From Mycolicibacterium rufum (GTDB lineage: Bacteria > Actinomycetota > Actinomycetes > Mycobacteriales > Mycobacteriaceae), in NCBI RefSeq assembly GCF_022374875.2, contig NZ_CP092427.2, positions 4,774,001 to 4,838,000 on the forward strand: a stretch of 64,000 nt of DNA. The letters are read 5' to 3'. The number at the start of each line of letters is the position of its first letter. The first letter of the stretch is position 1. Below, piece by piece: positions 51,069 to 60,327 of the stretch. The notes beneath the pieces were generated by a model. That model was not told the origin of the DNA, did no database searches, and was given only the letters and a program-made list of their open reading frames with translations. The position numbers and the translations under genes are program-made.

Positions 51069-52667
51069 ATGATCATGGAGTCGACGAGCAGTCCGGCTCA
51101 GCAGATCGCGGCGGGTTACACGGCGGACGGTGCGGCGCTCGAACTCGGTGCGGTCGTCGTGGACGGCGTCTGCGATCCCGGTGCCCGCATCCGCATCCCG
51201 CTCGCGACGGTGAACCGGCACGGGCTGGTGGCCGGGGCGACCGGCACCGGCAAGACCAAGTCGTTGCAGGTGCTCGCCGAACAGCTCTCGGCCGCCGGCG
51301 TCCCGGTGCTGATGGCCGACGTGAAGGGCGACCTGTCGGGTCTGTCGCGACCCGGCGTCGCCGACGGCAAGGTCACCCAGCGCGCCGCCGACACCGGCGA
51401 TGACTGGGCGCCCGCGGCATTCCCCGTGGAATTCCTGTCGCTGGGCACGTCGGGGGTCGGCGTGCCGGTCCGCGCCACCGTCACCAGCTTCGGACCGATC
51501 CTGCTCGCAAAGGTGTTGGGCCTCAATCAGACTCAGGAGTCGACACTCGGGCTGATCTTCCACTGGGCCGATCAGCAGGGGCTGCCGCTGCTCGACATCA
51601 AGGATCTGCGCTCGGTCATCCAGTACCTGACCAGCGACGAGGGCAAGCCGCAACTCAAAGCGCTCGGAGCGGTGTCCCCGACGACGGCCGGGGTGATCCT
51701 GCGCGCCTTGGTGAACCTGGAGGCCGAGGGCGCCGACACGTTCTTCGGCGAACCCGAACTCGAGCCCGCGGACCTCCTGCGCCTCGACGCGTCGGGGCGC
51801 GGGGTGATCTCGCTGCTCGAGCTGGGTGCGCAGGCCGCCCGGCCGGTGATGTTCTCCACATTCCTGATGTGGGTGCTCGCCGATCTGTTCACCACGCTGC
51901 CTGAGGTCGGCGACGTCGACAAACCCAAGCTGGTGTTCTTCTTCGACGAGGCCCACCTGCTGTTCACCGACGCCTCCAAGGCGTTCCTCGCCCAGGTCGA
52001 GCAGACCGTGAAGCTGATCCGCTCCAAGGGCGTCGGCGTGTTCTTCTGCACGCAGCAGCCCACCGACATCCCCAAGGACGTGCTGAGCCAGCTCGGCGCC
52101 CGCATCCAGCACGCGCTGCGGGCGTTCACCCCGGACGATCAGAAGGCCCTGACCCGGACGGTGCGCACCTATCCGAAGACCGACGTCTACGACCTCGAAT
52201 CCGCGCTGACGTCGTTGGGCATCGGCGAGGCCGTCGTCACGGTGCTCTCCGAGCGCGGGGTACCGACCCCGGTGGCGTGGACCCGGATGCGCGCGCCACG
52301 GTCGCTGATGGACACCATCGGCGCCGACGCGATCACCGCGGCCGCGGCGGCGAGTCCGCTGCAGGCCGAGTACGGCCAGACGATCGACCGCGAATCGGCC
52401 TACGAGCGTCTCGCGGCCCGGCTCGCGCCCCCGCCACCCGTCGCCGAACAGCCTCCGGCGCAACCGGTTCCGTCCCCGATCGAGCTGCCGCCCCCGCTGG
52501 ACCTGCCGCCGATGCCCGCGCCGGCGCAGCCGCGTGAACCCGGCTTCCTGGACACGGTGATGGACAGTCCCGCCTTCAAGAGCGCGATGCGGTCGGCGGG
52601 CACGGTGATCGGGCGCGAGATCACTCGCAGCATCTTCGGCACCGGCCGCCGCAAGCGCCGGCGCTAG
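51069..52667 (+). CDS. HerA-like ATPase (DUF853 family)
   Basis: The protein has about 532 residues from ATG 51069 (ATG 51075 is equally possible). Walker A is [16 protein letters not shown] near residue 62; Walker B is [13 protein letters not shown] near 300; sensor and Gln motif [11 protein letters not shown] near 337. Family phrases include [14 protein letters not shown] and [16 protein letters not shown]. The C-terminus is proline-rich, then a helix ([30 protein letters not shown]). It is predicted to be a hexameric DNA-linked ATPase; the partner nuclease or role is unknown. It corresponds to Rv2510c. Divergent from orn. Confidence 0.88.
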   Translation: MIMESTSSPAQQIAAGYTADGAALELGAVVVDGVCDPGARIRIPLATVNRHGLVAGATGTGKTKSLQVLAEQLSAAGVPVLMADVKGDLSGLSRPGVADGKVTQRAADTGDDWAPAAFPVEFLSLGTSGVGVPVRATVTSFGPILLAKVLGLNQTQESTLGLIFHWADQQGLPLLDIKDLRSVIQYLTSDEGKPQLKALGAVSPTTAGVILRALVNLEAEGADTFFGEPELEPADLLRLDASGRGVISLLELGAQAARPVMFSTFLMWVLADLFTTLPEVGDVDKPKLVFFFDEAHLLFTDASKAFLAQVEQTVKLIRSKGVGVFFCTQQPTDIPKDVLSQLGARIQHALRAFTPDDQKALTRTVRTYPKTDVYDLESALTSLGIGEAVVTVLSERGVPTPVAWTRMRAPRSLMDTIGADAITAAAAASPLQAEYGQTIDRESAYERLAARLAPPPPVAEQPPAQPVPSPIELPPPLDLPPMPAPAQPREPGFLDTVMDSPAFKSAMRSAGTVIGREITRSIFGTGRRKRRR

Positions 52668-52673
52668 CAGGAG

Positions 52674-53480
52674 CTAGTCGCCGCCGAGCTTCTTGTAGAC
52701 CGCGCCGACGATCGGCGCCACGATCGCGCGCGGGGCGTATCCGCTGGCCGCCGACATCGCCTTGGACGTGACGCCGGGGACGACGCGCATCTTGTTGCGG
52801 TCCAGCCCGTCCAGCGACACCTTCGCGGTGTACTCGGTGTCGATCCACAGGAAGTCGGGGATCAACCGCTCGACCAGTGACTGCTCGTCGGGGTTGGGCA
52901 GCTCCGTGCGCACCGGGCCCGGTGCCAGCACCGTGACGTGCACGCCGGCCGACTTCACCTCGCCGCGCAGCGACTCACTGAACGTGTTCGCGAAGGCCTT
53001 CGTCGCCGCGTAGGTGGCGTTGTTCGGGATCGGGGAGTTGCCGGCCGCTGAACCGGAGATCAGGATGCCGCCGGCGCGACGGGCCACCATGCCGGGCAGC
53101 ACCGCCAGCACGAGATCGTGCACCCCGAGGACGTTGAGCTGGACCTGCTTGCGCTCCTCGGCCGGGTCGAGCGTCACCACCGGCCCGAACGTCGCGGTAC
53201 CGGCGTTGGCGCACAGGATCGAGATCTCGCGGCCCGCGAGTTCGTCGCACAGCCGTGCGCGCGCGTCCGGATCGGCGAGGTCGACTGCGCGCACCTCCAC
53301 GGTGACGCCGTAGGTGGTGCGCAACCGCTCGGCGAGCGCGTCGAGCACGTCCTCGCGTCGCGCGGTGATGATCAGGTGGTGGCCGCGGGCCGCGAGTTCG
53401 ACGGCGAGCGCCTCGCCGATGTTCTGGGACGCGCCGGTGACGACGGCGCGGGCGTCCGCGCTGGGACCGGGTACGGGCAT
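52674..53480 (-). CDS. cmrA: Mycolate reductase (SDR family)
   Basis: The protein has 268 residues from ATG 53480 (an ATG 27 bases upstream is possible). Classical SDR parts: AVVTGASQNIGEALA, ILCANAG, the Ser in SGSAAGNSP, and TYAATKAF with catalytic Tyr and Lys. It matches Rv2509 of M. tuberculosis, the enzyme that reduces the beta-keto ester to mature mycolic acid in the last synthesis step (CmrA in corynebacteria). It lies next to Rv2508c- and Rv2507-like genes as expected. Strongly conserved and probably needed for normal growth. Confidence 0.9.
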   Translation of the reverse strand: MPVPGPSADARAVVTGASQNIGEALAVELAARGHHLIITARREDVLDALAERLRTTYGVTVEVRAVDLADPDARARLCDELAGREISILCANAGTATFGPVVTLDPAEERKQVQLNVLGVHDLVLAVLPGMVARRAGGILISGSAAGNSPIPNNATYAATKAFANTFSESLRGEVKSAGVHVTVLAPGPVRTELPNPDEQSLVERLIPDFLWIDTEYTAKVSLDGLDRNKMRVVPGVTSKAMSAASGYAPRAIVAPIVGAVYKKLGGD

Positions 53481-53505
53481 GCGCCGGACTATATCGTGGG
53501 CGTCC

Positions 53506-54825
53506 ATGAGCGAGTCGCCTCCGGTCCGGCCGTCGGTCGCCGGTCCGCCGAGGTCTCGGGTGGCGGCCTGGGCGCTGTGGGATTTCGGCGCCACCGCGGT
53601 CAACGCCACCGCCGTCACCTTCGTGTTCTCGGTGTACCTGACCGGTGCGGTCGGCGACGACCTGCCCGGTGACGCCAATCCGACGAGCTGGCTGGGCCGC
53701 GCTCTCGCTCTGGCGGGCCTGGTCGTCGCGCTGTTCGCCCCCGTCACCGGGGTGTGGGTGGACGCCCCGGGGCGGCGCCGCCGCGCGCTGGCCGTGCTCA
53801 CCGGCGCCATGGTGCTGTTCACCGCGTCGATGAGCCTGATCCGCGACGACCATCGCTACCTGATCCCGGGCCTGCTCCTGCTCGCCGGTACGGCGGCGTG
53901 CAGTGAGCTCGCGACCGTGCCCTACAACGCGATGCTGCGCGACCTGTCGACCCCGCAGACGTCGGGCCGGGTCTCCGGAATGGGTTTGGGCGCAGGCTAT
54001 GTCGGCAGTGTGCTGGCACTGATCGTGGTGTATGTCGGCTTCGTCTCCGGCACCGGCGACACCCGCGGCCTGCTGGGCCTGCCGGCCGCCGACGGGCAGA
54101 ATGTTCGCGCTGCCATGCTGCTGGTGGCGGCGTGGTTCGCGTTGTTCGCACTGCCGCTGTTGATCTCGGGTCCTGCCGGCACGTCCTCCGGCGGAGCGCG
54201 GGTCGGAATCCTCGGCGCCTACCGACGCATCGGGCGAGAGATCCGCGACGAGTGGCGCCGGGACCGCAACGTCATCTACTACCTCGGGGCCAGCGCGGTG
54301 TTCCGCGACGGGCTCACCGGCGTCTTCACGTTCGGTGCGGTGCTGGGTGTGCAGGTCTACGGCATCTCCGCGGCCGATGTGCTGCTGTTCGGGATCGCGG
54401 CGTGCGTGGTTGCTGCCGCCGGTTCGGTGCTCGGGGGCCACGCCGACGACCGGGTCGGCGCCAAGCGGGTCATCGTCACCTCACTCGTCGCGATGATCGC
54501 GGTCGGTGTGACGCTGATGGCGTCGTCGGGCCCGATCGCGTTCTGGATCCTCGGGCTGCTGCTGTGTCTGTTCATCGGTCCGACGTTGTCCTCGGCGCGC
54601 ACGCTGATGATGCGGATGACCGCGCACGGCAAGGAGGGGGTCACCTTCGGTCTGTACGCGACCGCCGGGCGGGCGGCGACGTTCCTTGCGCCGTGGCTGT
54701 TCTCGGTCTTCATCGACGTGTTCGACAGTGACCGGGCGGGGCTGGCCGGACTGCTTCTCGTGCTGCTGCTCGGTCTGGCCGCGGTGGCCGCGGTGCGCGT
54801 GCCGGACACCCGGACGACGAGCTAG
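53506..54825 (+). CDS. MFS transporter (UMF1/Atg22-like)
   Basis: The protein has 439 residues from ATG 53506. The gap to the divergent cmrA is only 25 bases and holds TATATC, which could serve as a -10 box for a leaderless transcript. About 12 membrane helices are visible. AALWDFGATAVNATAVTFVFSVYLT-type start (WALWDFGATAVNA) and VPYNAMLRDLSTP are typical of the UMF1 branch, where bacterial members may export amino acids or unknown compounds. It corresponds to Rv2508c. Its end overlaps the convergent gene by 4 bases. Confidence 0.88.
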   Translation: MSESPPVRPSVAGPPRSRVAAWALWDFGATAVNATAVTFVFSVYLTGAVGDDLPGDANPTSWLGRALALAGLVVALFAPVTGVWVDAPGRRRRALAVLTGAMVLFTASMSLIRDDHRYLIPGLLLLAGTAACSELATVPYNAMLRDLSTPQTSGRVSGMGLGAGYVGSVLALIVVYVGFVSGTGDTRGLLGLPAADGQNVRAAMLLVAAWFALFALPLLISGPAGTSSGGARVGILGAYRRIGREIRDEWRRDRNVIYYLGASAVFRDGLTGVFTFGAVLGVQVYGISAADVLLFGIAACVVAAAGSVLGGHADDRVGAKRVIVTSLVAMIAVGVTLMASSGPIAFWILGLLLCLFIGPTLSSARTLMMRMTAHGKEGVTFGLYATAGRAATFLAPWLFSVFIDVFDSDRAGLAGLLLVLLLGLAAVAAVRVPDTRTTS

Positions 54826-55607
54826 CCGGCGGCGGCGCAGATCGTCAGGCCGGCGCCGGTGCGCTCCTGCACCCGAACACCGTTGACGGTGATCGAGCAC
54901 GTCACCTCGCGGCCGACGTTGATGATGCTGACACTGGCCGATCCCTGGCCCGGCTGGGGCAGCGACACCTCGCGACTCCAGGGCAGCATCACGTTGAACT
55001 CGGTCTGCAGCAGCCCGCCGGTGTCGACGTAGGTGATGTTGATGACCCGACCGGTGCCGGCGACGTCGTAGACGACGGTGTCGGTGGCGCCGGGAGTGGT
55101 GGTGCGCCCGGGTGGGGTGGTGGTCGGCGAGGTCGGCAGCGTGGGCAGCGGCAAGACCGGGGTCCGCGGGGTGCGGGAGGTGGTGGTGGGCGAGGGGCGC
55201 GTCGACGTCGCGGTCGGCTCGGGAAGGGTCGGGGCCGGCGCCATCACGGTCTGCTGCCGGGAGCTGTTGACGATCACCAGCGCGATCACCAGGCCGATGA
55301 TCGCCAGGACCGCCACGCCGGCGACGACCCAGAGCCATCGCGGGGGCTTCGGGTCCTCCGGCGGTGGGGGCGGCTCGGCGCCGTACGGGTACTGCGGTGG
55401 GTACTGGCCGGTGGCATAGGGGTCGTACCCGTAGGACTGCGACGAGGTCAGACGCTCGGTCGGCCGGGGGGCGGCGGGCGGCTGGTACGGCGGCCCGTAG
55501 GGAGCCTGACTCGCGTACGCCGGGTCGGAATAGCCCGGATATCCGGGGTAGCCGCCACCGAAGGCCTGCGTCGGGTCGTCACGACGTCCGTCAGGTGAAT
55601 CCGTCAT
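54822..55607 (-). CDS. Proline-rich membrane protein with MmpS-like exported domain
   Basis: The protein has 261 residues from ATG 55607. Residues 1-85 are rich in Pro, Tyr and Gly (GGGYPGYPGYSDPAYA), cytoplasmic and disordered. One membrane helix lies at about 93-114. A Thr/Pro linker then leads to a C-terminal beta-rich domain (VVYDVAGTGRVINITYVDTG; VTCSITVNGV) with two cysteines, like the exported part of MmpS proteins. It corresponds to Rv2507. Such proteins may act in envelope lipid export or as wall-spanning linkers; the role is unknown. Confidence 0.82.
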   Translation of the reverse strand: MTDSPDGRRDDPTQAFGGGYPGYPGYSDPAYASQAPYGPPYQPPAAPRPTERLTSSQSYGYDPYATGQYPPQYPYGAEPPPPPEDPKPPRWLWVVAGVAVLAIIGLVIALVIVNSSRQQTVMAPAPTLPEPTATSTRPSPTTTSRTPRTPVLPLPTLPTSPTTTPPGRTTTPGATDTVVYDVAGTGRVINITYVDTGGLLQTEFNVMLPWSREVSLPQPGQGSASVSIINVGREVTCSITVNGVRVQERTGAGLTICAAAG

Positions 55608-55705
55608 ACCCACCTCATGGCTGCAGGGTACCTGTGCGGCCGCTCAGGGGGTCCGCGGCAGCCGGGAGCGCACGGGGTGGGCAGCGCGTGTGAGAATCGA
55701 GCACC

Positions 55706-57568
55706 GTGGCACAGCAGGTTCGTCGGGTGTACGGGGCGTCGATGTCGCCCGACGCGACCGCGTTCGCCCATCTGGTCGACGACGGCGGATATCCGCGCGC
55801 GGTGCAGCGGTTCCTGCGGGGTTGGCGCGCCAGTTCCTCGCGTGACGTGGAGTTGCCGGTCGAAGGGCCGGTGACGCGGGTGCTGCATTCCGCCGACGGC
55901 CACTGGCTCGCGTGCCAGGTCGCGCCCGAGGGCGGTTCGCGGAGCCAGATCTGGGTGGTGACAACCGATCCCGATGATCGCGCGGCCCGCCGCATCGATC
56001 ACTGGCCCTCGGGTGCGGAGGGCACCGCGGAACTCATCAGCTGGGACGGCACCCTGGTGGCGGCGATTCTGACGGGGGAGGACAACGTCGGCAGCTCGTG
56101 TCTGATCGATCCCACCGACGGCACGACGACGGTGCTGGACCGCCGCTCCGGCGGTCGGCTGGTGGACGCGTGGTGCGGCGCCTCGCTCGTCCGTGTCGGA
56201 CCTCGCGGGTACCGCGACCTGATCATGCTGCGCGGCCTGACCGAGACTGCGCTGCTGCCATTCGACCCCGGCTCGACCACCGACACGGGCATCATCCTCG
56301 ACGACCACAGTCCCCGCCGGTTGCGCTACGGCCCGGAGGGCGAGCAGACCAAGCTCTACCACCCGGCCCGCGACTACGACATCAACAGCACCGAGGGCTA
56401 TGTGCGGGCGCTGATCCGCAGCGAGAACGGCGCCGAGCACGCCCGCCTGCTCGAGGTGACCGTCACCGCCGACGGCGTGGCCTATCACGTGCTCGCCGAG
56501 CGGGAGGGCTGCGAACTCGACGAGTTCATCGTCAGCGATGACCTGTCGACGGTGGCGATGCTGTGGAACCTGCACGGCGCCAGCGAGTTACAGATTCTCG
56601 AGTACGCGGACAACACGCTGCTCGAGCCGATCCCGTTGCCGGGCCTGGTGGCCAGCGAGCTGTCGATCAGCGCGGGCGGGTCGATGGTGGCGCTGACGGT
56701 CGAAGGACCATCGGCACCGCCGACCGTCGAACTCGTCGACCCGCGCACCCGGGAGTGGGAACCCGTCGACCGCGAACCGAGCCGTGGCCCCGTCTCGGCG
56801 GATCCCACGCTGGAGACCGTCGTGGCACGCGACGGTCTGTCGTTCACCGGCTGGTTGTTCCAGCCGCCGGAGGGCGTGGCGACGATCGGCGCGATGCTGT
56901 TCCTGCACGGCGGACCGGAGGGGCAGGGCAGGCCGGGTTACAACGAGTTCTTCCCGGGCCTGCTGGAGGCGGGGATCTGCGTGTTTCTGCCCAATGTGCG
57001 CGGGTCGGGCGGCTTCGGACGCTCGTTCATGCACGCCGACGACCGTGAGCGGCGCTTCGCCGCGATCGACGACGTCGCGGACGCGGTCGGTTTCCTCGTC
57101 GAGAACGGCCACGCCCCGCGCGGGCGCGTCGCGTGTTGCGGCTGGTCCTACGGCGGCTATCTGACGCAGGCGGCGCTGGCGTTCCATCCCGACCAGTTCG
57201 CGGCAGGGATCAGCATCTGCGGGATGAGTGACCTGAACACCTGGTACCGCACCACCGAACAGTGGATCGCCGCGGCGGCGTATCCGAAGTACGGTCACCC
57301 GGTCAGCGATCGCGATCTGCTCGAGGAACTCTCGCCGCTGCCACGCGCCGCGGCGATCACGGCCCCGCTGCTGCTGGTGCACGGTCTCAACGACACGAAT
57401 GTGCCGCCGAGCGAATCGCAGCAAATGTACGAAGCGCTCGTCGAGCGGGCGAAGCGGGCCGAGCTGCTGCTGTTCGACGACGACGGTCACGAGATCGACA
57501 AGCGCGAAAACCGCGCTGTGCTGCTGAAAGCGATGACCGCCTGGCTCGAGGCCGCGTTCAGCGCCTGA
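55706..57568 (+). CDS. Prolyl-oligopeptidase-family serine peptidase (S9)
   Basis: The protein has 620 residues from GTG 55706. The first 370 residues form a beta-propeller-like region with repeated strands. The alpha/beta hydrolase domain has LFLHGGPEGQGRPGYNEFFPG, nucleophile Ser481 in GWSYGG, then Asp in HGLNDTNVPPSE and His in DDDGHEI. FLPNVRGSGGFGRSF is typical of S9C acylaminoacyl peptidases. It probably cleaves short peptides in the cytosol, since no signal is seen. It is divergent from the MmpS-like gene. Confidence 0.9.
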   Translation: MAQQVRRVYGASMSPDATAFAHLVDDGGYPRAVQRFLRGWRASSSRDVELPVEGPVTRVLHSADGHWLACQVAPEGGSRSQIWVVTTDPDDRAARRIDHWPSGAEGTAELISWDGTLVAAILTGEDNVGSSCLIDPTDGTTTVLDRRSGGRLVDAWCGASLVRVGPRGYRDLIMLRGLTETALLPFDPGSTTDTGIILDDHSPRRLRYGPEGEQTKLYHPARDYDINSTEGYVRALIRSENGAEHARLLEVTVTADGVAYHVLAEREGCELDEFIVSDDLSTVAMLWNLHGASELQILEYADNTLLEPIPLPGLVASELSISAGGSMVALTVEGPSAPPTVELVDPRTREWEPVDREPSRGPVSADPTLETVVARDGLSFTGWLFQPPEGVATIGAMLFLHGGPEGQGRPGYNEFFPGLLEAGICVFLPNVRGSGGFGRSFMHADDRERRFAAIDDVADAVGFLVENGHAPRGRVACCGWSYGGYLTQAALAFHPDQFAAGISICGMSDLNTWYRTTEQWIAAAAYPKYGHPVSDRDLLEELSPLPRAAAITAPLLLVHGLNDTNVPPSESQQMYEALVERAKRAELLLFDDDGHEIDKRENRAVLLKAMTAWLEAAFSA

Positions 57569-57656
57569 CAAGATCAATATTCAGGTTTATCGAAATTGTC
57601 TGCCGGGTAAACCCTGCTGCGCGTCACGGTAGGCGCGGTTACGGAGGAGGCAGGGC

Positions 57657-57860
57657 ATGCGAGGGATTCTCGGCGTCATTGTGCTCGTCTGGTTGTTGGT
57701 CGGTGTGTTCGCCGCGTATCAGCGTGACTACTTCAAGGGCGGCGATGCCAACTGCGCCACCGCCGGGAGCATCGCGCTGACGGTCGTTGCGGGTCCGCTG
57801 AACTACGCGGGAGTCAATCCGAAAGTCACGGATTGCAATGTCCCGCAACCCAGTCAGTAA
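57657..57860 (+). CDS. Small membrane-anchored protein, unknown function
   Basis: The protein has 67 residues from an ATG with GGAGGAGG upstream. One N-terminal hydrophobic helix (ILGVIVLVWLLVGVFAAY) is followed by a small exported part with two cysteines (DANCATAGS; VTDCNVPQP). I recall similar mycobacterial proteins without function. It is probably in one transcript with the next tiny gene. Confidence 0.68.
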   Translation: MRGILGVIVLVWLLVGVFAAYQRDYFKGGDANCATAGSIALTVVAGPLNYAGVNPKVTDCNVPQPSQ

Positions 57861-57896
57861 TACAGCTGACTGGCTGATTGGAGGAATGGAGTAGCC

Positions 57897-58052
57897 ATGA
57901 TCGTTCTCGGTGCGATCCTGCTGATCCTGGGTCTGGTCATCAAGATGTCGATCCTCACCTACATCGGTGTCGTCCTGCTCGTCATCGGCGCGGTGTTCTG
58001 GATCCTCGGATCGGTCGGCCGTCCGGTCGGCGGCCGTAAGGCCTGGTACTAG
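57897..58052 (+). CDS. DUF6131-type tiny membrane protein (51 aa)
   Basis: From ATG 57897 (GGAG upstream) to TAG 58052 the frame encodes 51 residues. Two hydrophobic segments (IVLGAILLILGLVIKM; ILTYIGVVLLVIGAVFWILG) are joined by a short turn and end in SVGRPVGGRKAWY. This two-helix pattern with a GR-VGGR tail is common in mycobacteria and matches the DUF6131 proteins as I recall them. Function unknown. It nearly touches the convergent bkaR end. Confidence 0.75.
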   Translation: MIVLGAILLILGLVIKMSILTYIGVVLLVIGAVFWILGSVGRPVGGRKAWY

Positions 58053-58056
58053 CTCG

Positions 58057-58677
58057 TCACTGCACGTCGGATTCGGCCGAGGTCAGCGCGGCGACCGTCA
58101 TCGTTCTCAAGACGGTTCGCAAGCCTGCCTCGGCCGTTTTCGTGCTTCCGGGCTTGACGCTGTGCGCTGTCGAGTTCAGTAGCCCAAAGGTGGCGTGCGC
58201 CATCACCCTCGCCGCGGACTCGGAAAGGTCGGCGCGACAACGCCGTAACACATCGACCCAGATCTCTACGTACTGCCGCTGAGCGCGCCGCACCTGCCGT
58301 TTCGCCGCCGGCGGCAGATTACCGAGATCGCGATCCTGGATCCGGATCAGATCAGCCTCCCCGAGCGAGAAATCGAGGTGGAAGTCGATCAGCGCCTCGA
58401 GGGCCTCCTCGGCATTCACGGTGGTGTCCACCACCTCGCCGGCACCCTGCAGGAGGCGCGTGCTGATCCCCACCAGCAGCTCGGCGAGCAGCGCCTCCTT
58501 GTTCGGGAAGTGTCGGTAGATGGCCGGCCCGCTGACTCCGGCCGCCGCGCCGATGTCCTCCAACCGCACGGCCAGATACCCGTGCTGGGCGATCAGACGC
58601 TCAGCGGCGGCGATCAGTTGGCTGCGGCGGTCGGACTTCGCCCGGCTGCGGCGCGACGCGGCGTCCGTGGCGGTCAT
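58057..58677 (-). CDS. bkaR: TetR-family repressor BkaR
   Basis: The protein has 206 residues. The helix-turn-helix covers about 18-62 (LIAAAERLIAQHGYLAVRLEDIGAAAGVSGPAIYRHFPNKEALLAELL), followed by a helical effector domain. It is divergent from accD1, as Rv2506 is in M. tuberculosis, where BkaR represses the branched-chain keto-acid operon (known). Two palindromes between the genes are its likely sites and would also control its own gene. Confidence 0.9.
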   Translation of the reverse strand: MTATDAASRRSRAKSDRRSQLIAAAERLIAQHGYLAVRLEDIGAAAGVSGPAIYRHFPNKEALLAELLVGISTRLLQGAGEVVDTTVNAEEALEALIDFHLDFSLGEADLIRIQDRDLGNLPPAAKRQVRRAQRQYVEIWVDVLRRCRADLSESAARVMAHATFGLLNSTAHSVKPGSTKTAEAGLRTVLRTMTVAALTSAESDVQ

Positions 58678-58711
58678 GGCGCACCCTCCGGGCCGATGGT
58701 GGACAACACGA

Positions 58712-58752
58712 GTTAATCCTGATTAACATACCACCGGTTAGTCTTCATTAAC
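58712..58752. promoter_or_regulatory. Twin BkaR operators in the bkaR-accD1 gap
   Basis: GTTAATCCTGATTAAC (58712-58727) is a perfect 16-base dyad apart from its two-base centre. GTTAGTCTTCATTAAC (58737-58752) is a close copy 25 bases to the right. They sit 35-63 bases from the bkaR start and 23 from accD1, ideal for repression of both. Confidence 0.75.
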
Positions 58753-58774
58753 TGGAGCTGAGGCGGATCCGACG

Positions 58775-60325
58775 ATGGCAGCGCGCACCTCACATCGCGA
58801 CGACCACGTCGCGCTGGTCGACCAGTTGCGCGCCAAGCTCGCCGCCGCGGCTCTCGGCGGCCCGCCGAAGGCGCGCGACCGCCATGTCGGCAGAGGCAAA
58901 CTGCTGCCGCGCGACCGCGTCGACGGGCTCCTCGATCCCGGCAGCCCCTTCCTCGAGATCGCCGCGCTGGCCGCCGACGGCATGTACGACAACGAGTGCC
59001 CGGGTGCCGGCATGATCGCCGGCATCGGCCGGGTCTCGGGCCGCGAATGCATGATCGTCGCCAACGACGCCACGGTGAAAGGCGGCACCTACTACCCGGT
59101 GACCGTCAAGAAGCACCTGCGCGCTCAGGAGATCGCGTCGGAGAACCGGCTGCCGTGCGTCTACCTCGTCGACTCCGGGGGCGCGTTCCTTCCCCGCCAG
59201 GACGAGGTGTTCCCCGACCGGGAGCATTTCGGCCGCATCTTCTACAACCAGGCGACCATGAGCGCCAAGGGGATTCCGCAGATCGCCGCGGTGCTGGGGT
59301 CGTGCACCGCCGGCGGCGCGTACGTCCCGGCGATGAGCGACGAGGCCGTCATCGTCCGCAACCAGGGCACCATCTTCCTGGGCGGGCCGCCCCTGGTGAA
59401 GGCGGCCACCGGCGAGGTCGTGACCGCCGAGGAACTCGGCGGAGGTGATCTGCACTCCAAGGTCTCCGGCGTCACCGACCACCTCGCCCACGACGATCGG
59501 GACGCGTTGCGCATCGTCCGCCGGATCGTCGGCACACTGGCCCCGAAGGCCCCCATCCCGTGGGAGATGAGGCCGACGGTTGCACCGGTCGCCGACCAGA
59601 CGGAGCTCTACGACGTCGTTCCGGTCGACCCCCGGGTGCCCTACGACGTGCACGAGGTGATCAGCCGGATCGTCGACGGCGGCGAGTTCGCCGAATTCAA
59701 GGCGTCCTACGGCACCACCCTGGTCACCGGCTTCGCGCGCATCCACGGCCACCCGGTCGGCATCGTCGCCAACAACGGTGTGCTGTTCGGCGAGTCCGCG
59801 GTCAAGGGCGCCCATTTCATCGAGTTGTGCGACAAGCGCGTCACCCCACTGTTGTTCCTGCAGAACATCTCCGGCTTCATGGTCGGCCGCGACTACGAGG
59901 CCGGGGGTATCGCCAAGCACGGCGCCAAGATGGTGACCGCGGTGGCTTCTGCGCGGGTCCCCAAACTCACCGTGGTCATCGGCGGTTCCTACGGCGCGGG
60001 CAACTATTCCATGTGCGGGCGGGCGTATTCGCCGCGCTTCCTGTGGATGTGGCCCAACGCCCGGATCTCGGTGATGGGCGGCGAGCAGGCGGCGTCGGTG
60101 CTGGCGACGGTCCGCGGCGACATGACCCCCGACGAGGAAGAGGCGTTCAAGGCGCCGATCCGTGCCCAGTACGAGAGCCAGGGCAATCCGTACTACTCGA
60201 CCGCACGGCTGTGGGATGACGGCGTCATCGACCCCGCCGACACCAGGGCGGTTGTCGGGCTGGCGCTGTCGGTGGCCGGTCAGGCACCGCTCGATCCGGT
60301 CTCCTACGGCGTCTTCAGGATGTGA
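58775..60325 (+). CDS. accD1: Acyl-CoA carboxylase carboxyltransferase subunit (methylcrotonyl-CoA type)
   Basis: The protein has 516 residues from ATG 58775. N-terminal carboxyltransferase domain: [26 protein letters not shown] and [15 protein letters not shown]. The C-terminal domain has [21 protein letters not shown] and [37 protein letters not shown]. With AccA1 it carboxylates 3-methylcrotonyl-CoA in leucine breakdown (known for Rv2502c/Rv2501c). First gene of the operon behind the BkaR operators. The order lacks the scoA/scoB and fadD35 genes that sit on this side in M. tuberculosis. Confidence 0.94.
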   Translation: MAARTSHRDDHVALVDQLRAKLAAAALGGPPKARDRHVGRGKLLPRDRVDGLLDPGSPFLEIAALAADGMYDNECPGAGMIAGIGRVSGRECMIVANDATVKGGTYYPVTVKKHLRAQEIASENRLPCVYLVDSGGAFLPRQDEVFPDREHFGRIFYNQATMSAKGIPQIAAVLGSCTAGGAYVPAMSDEAVIVRNQGTIFLGGPPLVKAATGEVVTAEELGGGDLHSKVSGVTDHLAHDDRDALRIVRRIVGTLAPKAPIPWEMRPTVAPVADQTELYDVVPVDPRVPYDVHEVISRIVDGGEFAEFKASYGTTLVTGFARIHGHPVGIVANNGVLFGESAVKGAHFIELCDKRVTPLLFLQNISGFMVGRDYEAGGIAKHGAKMVTAVASARVPKLTVVIGGSYGAGNYSMCGRAYSPRFLWMWPNARISVMGGEQAASVLATVRGDMTPDEEEAFKAPIRAQYESQGNPYYSTARLWDDGVIDPADTRAVVGLALSVAGQAPLDPVSYGVFRM

Positions 60326-60327
60326 TG

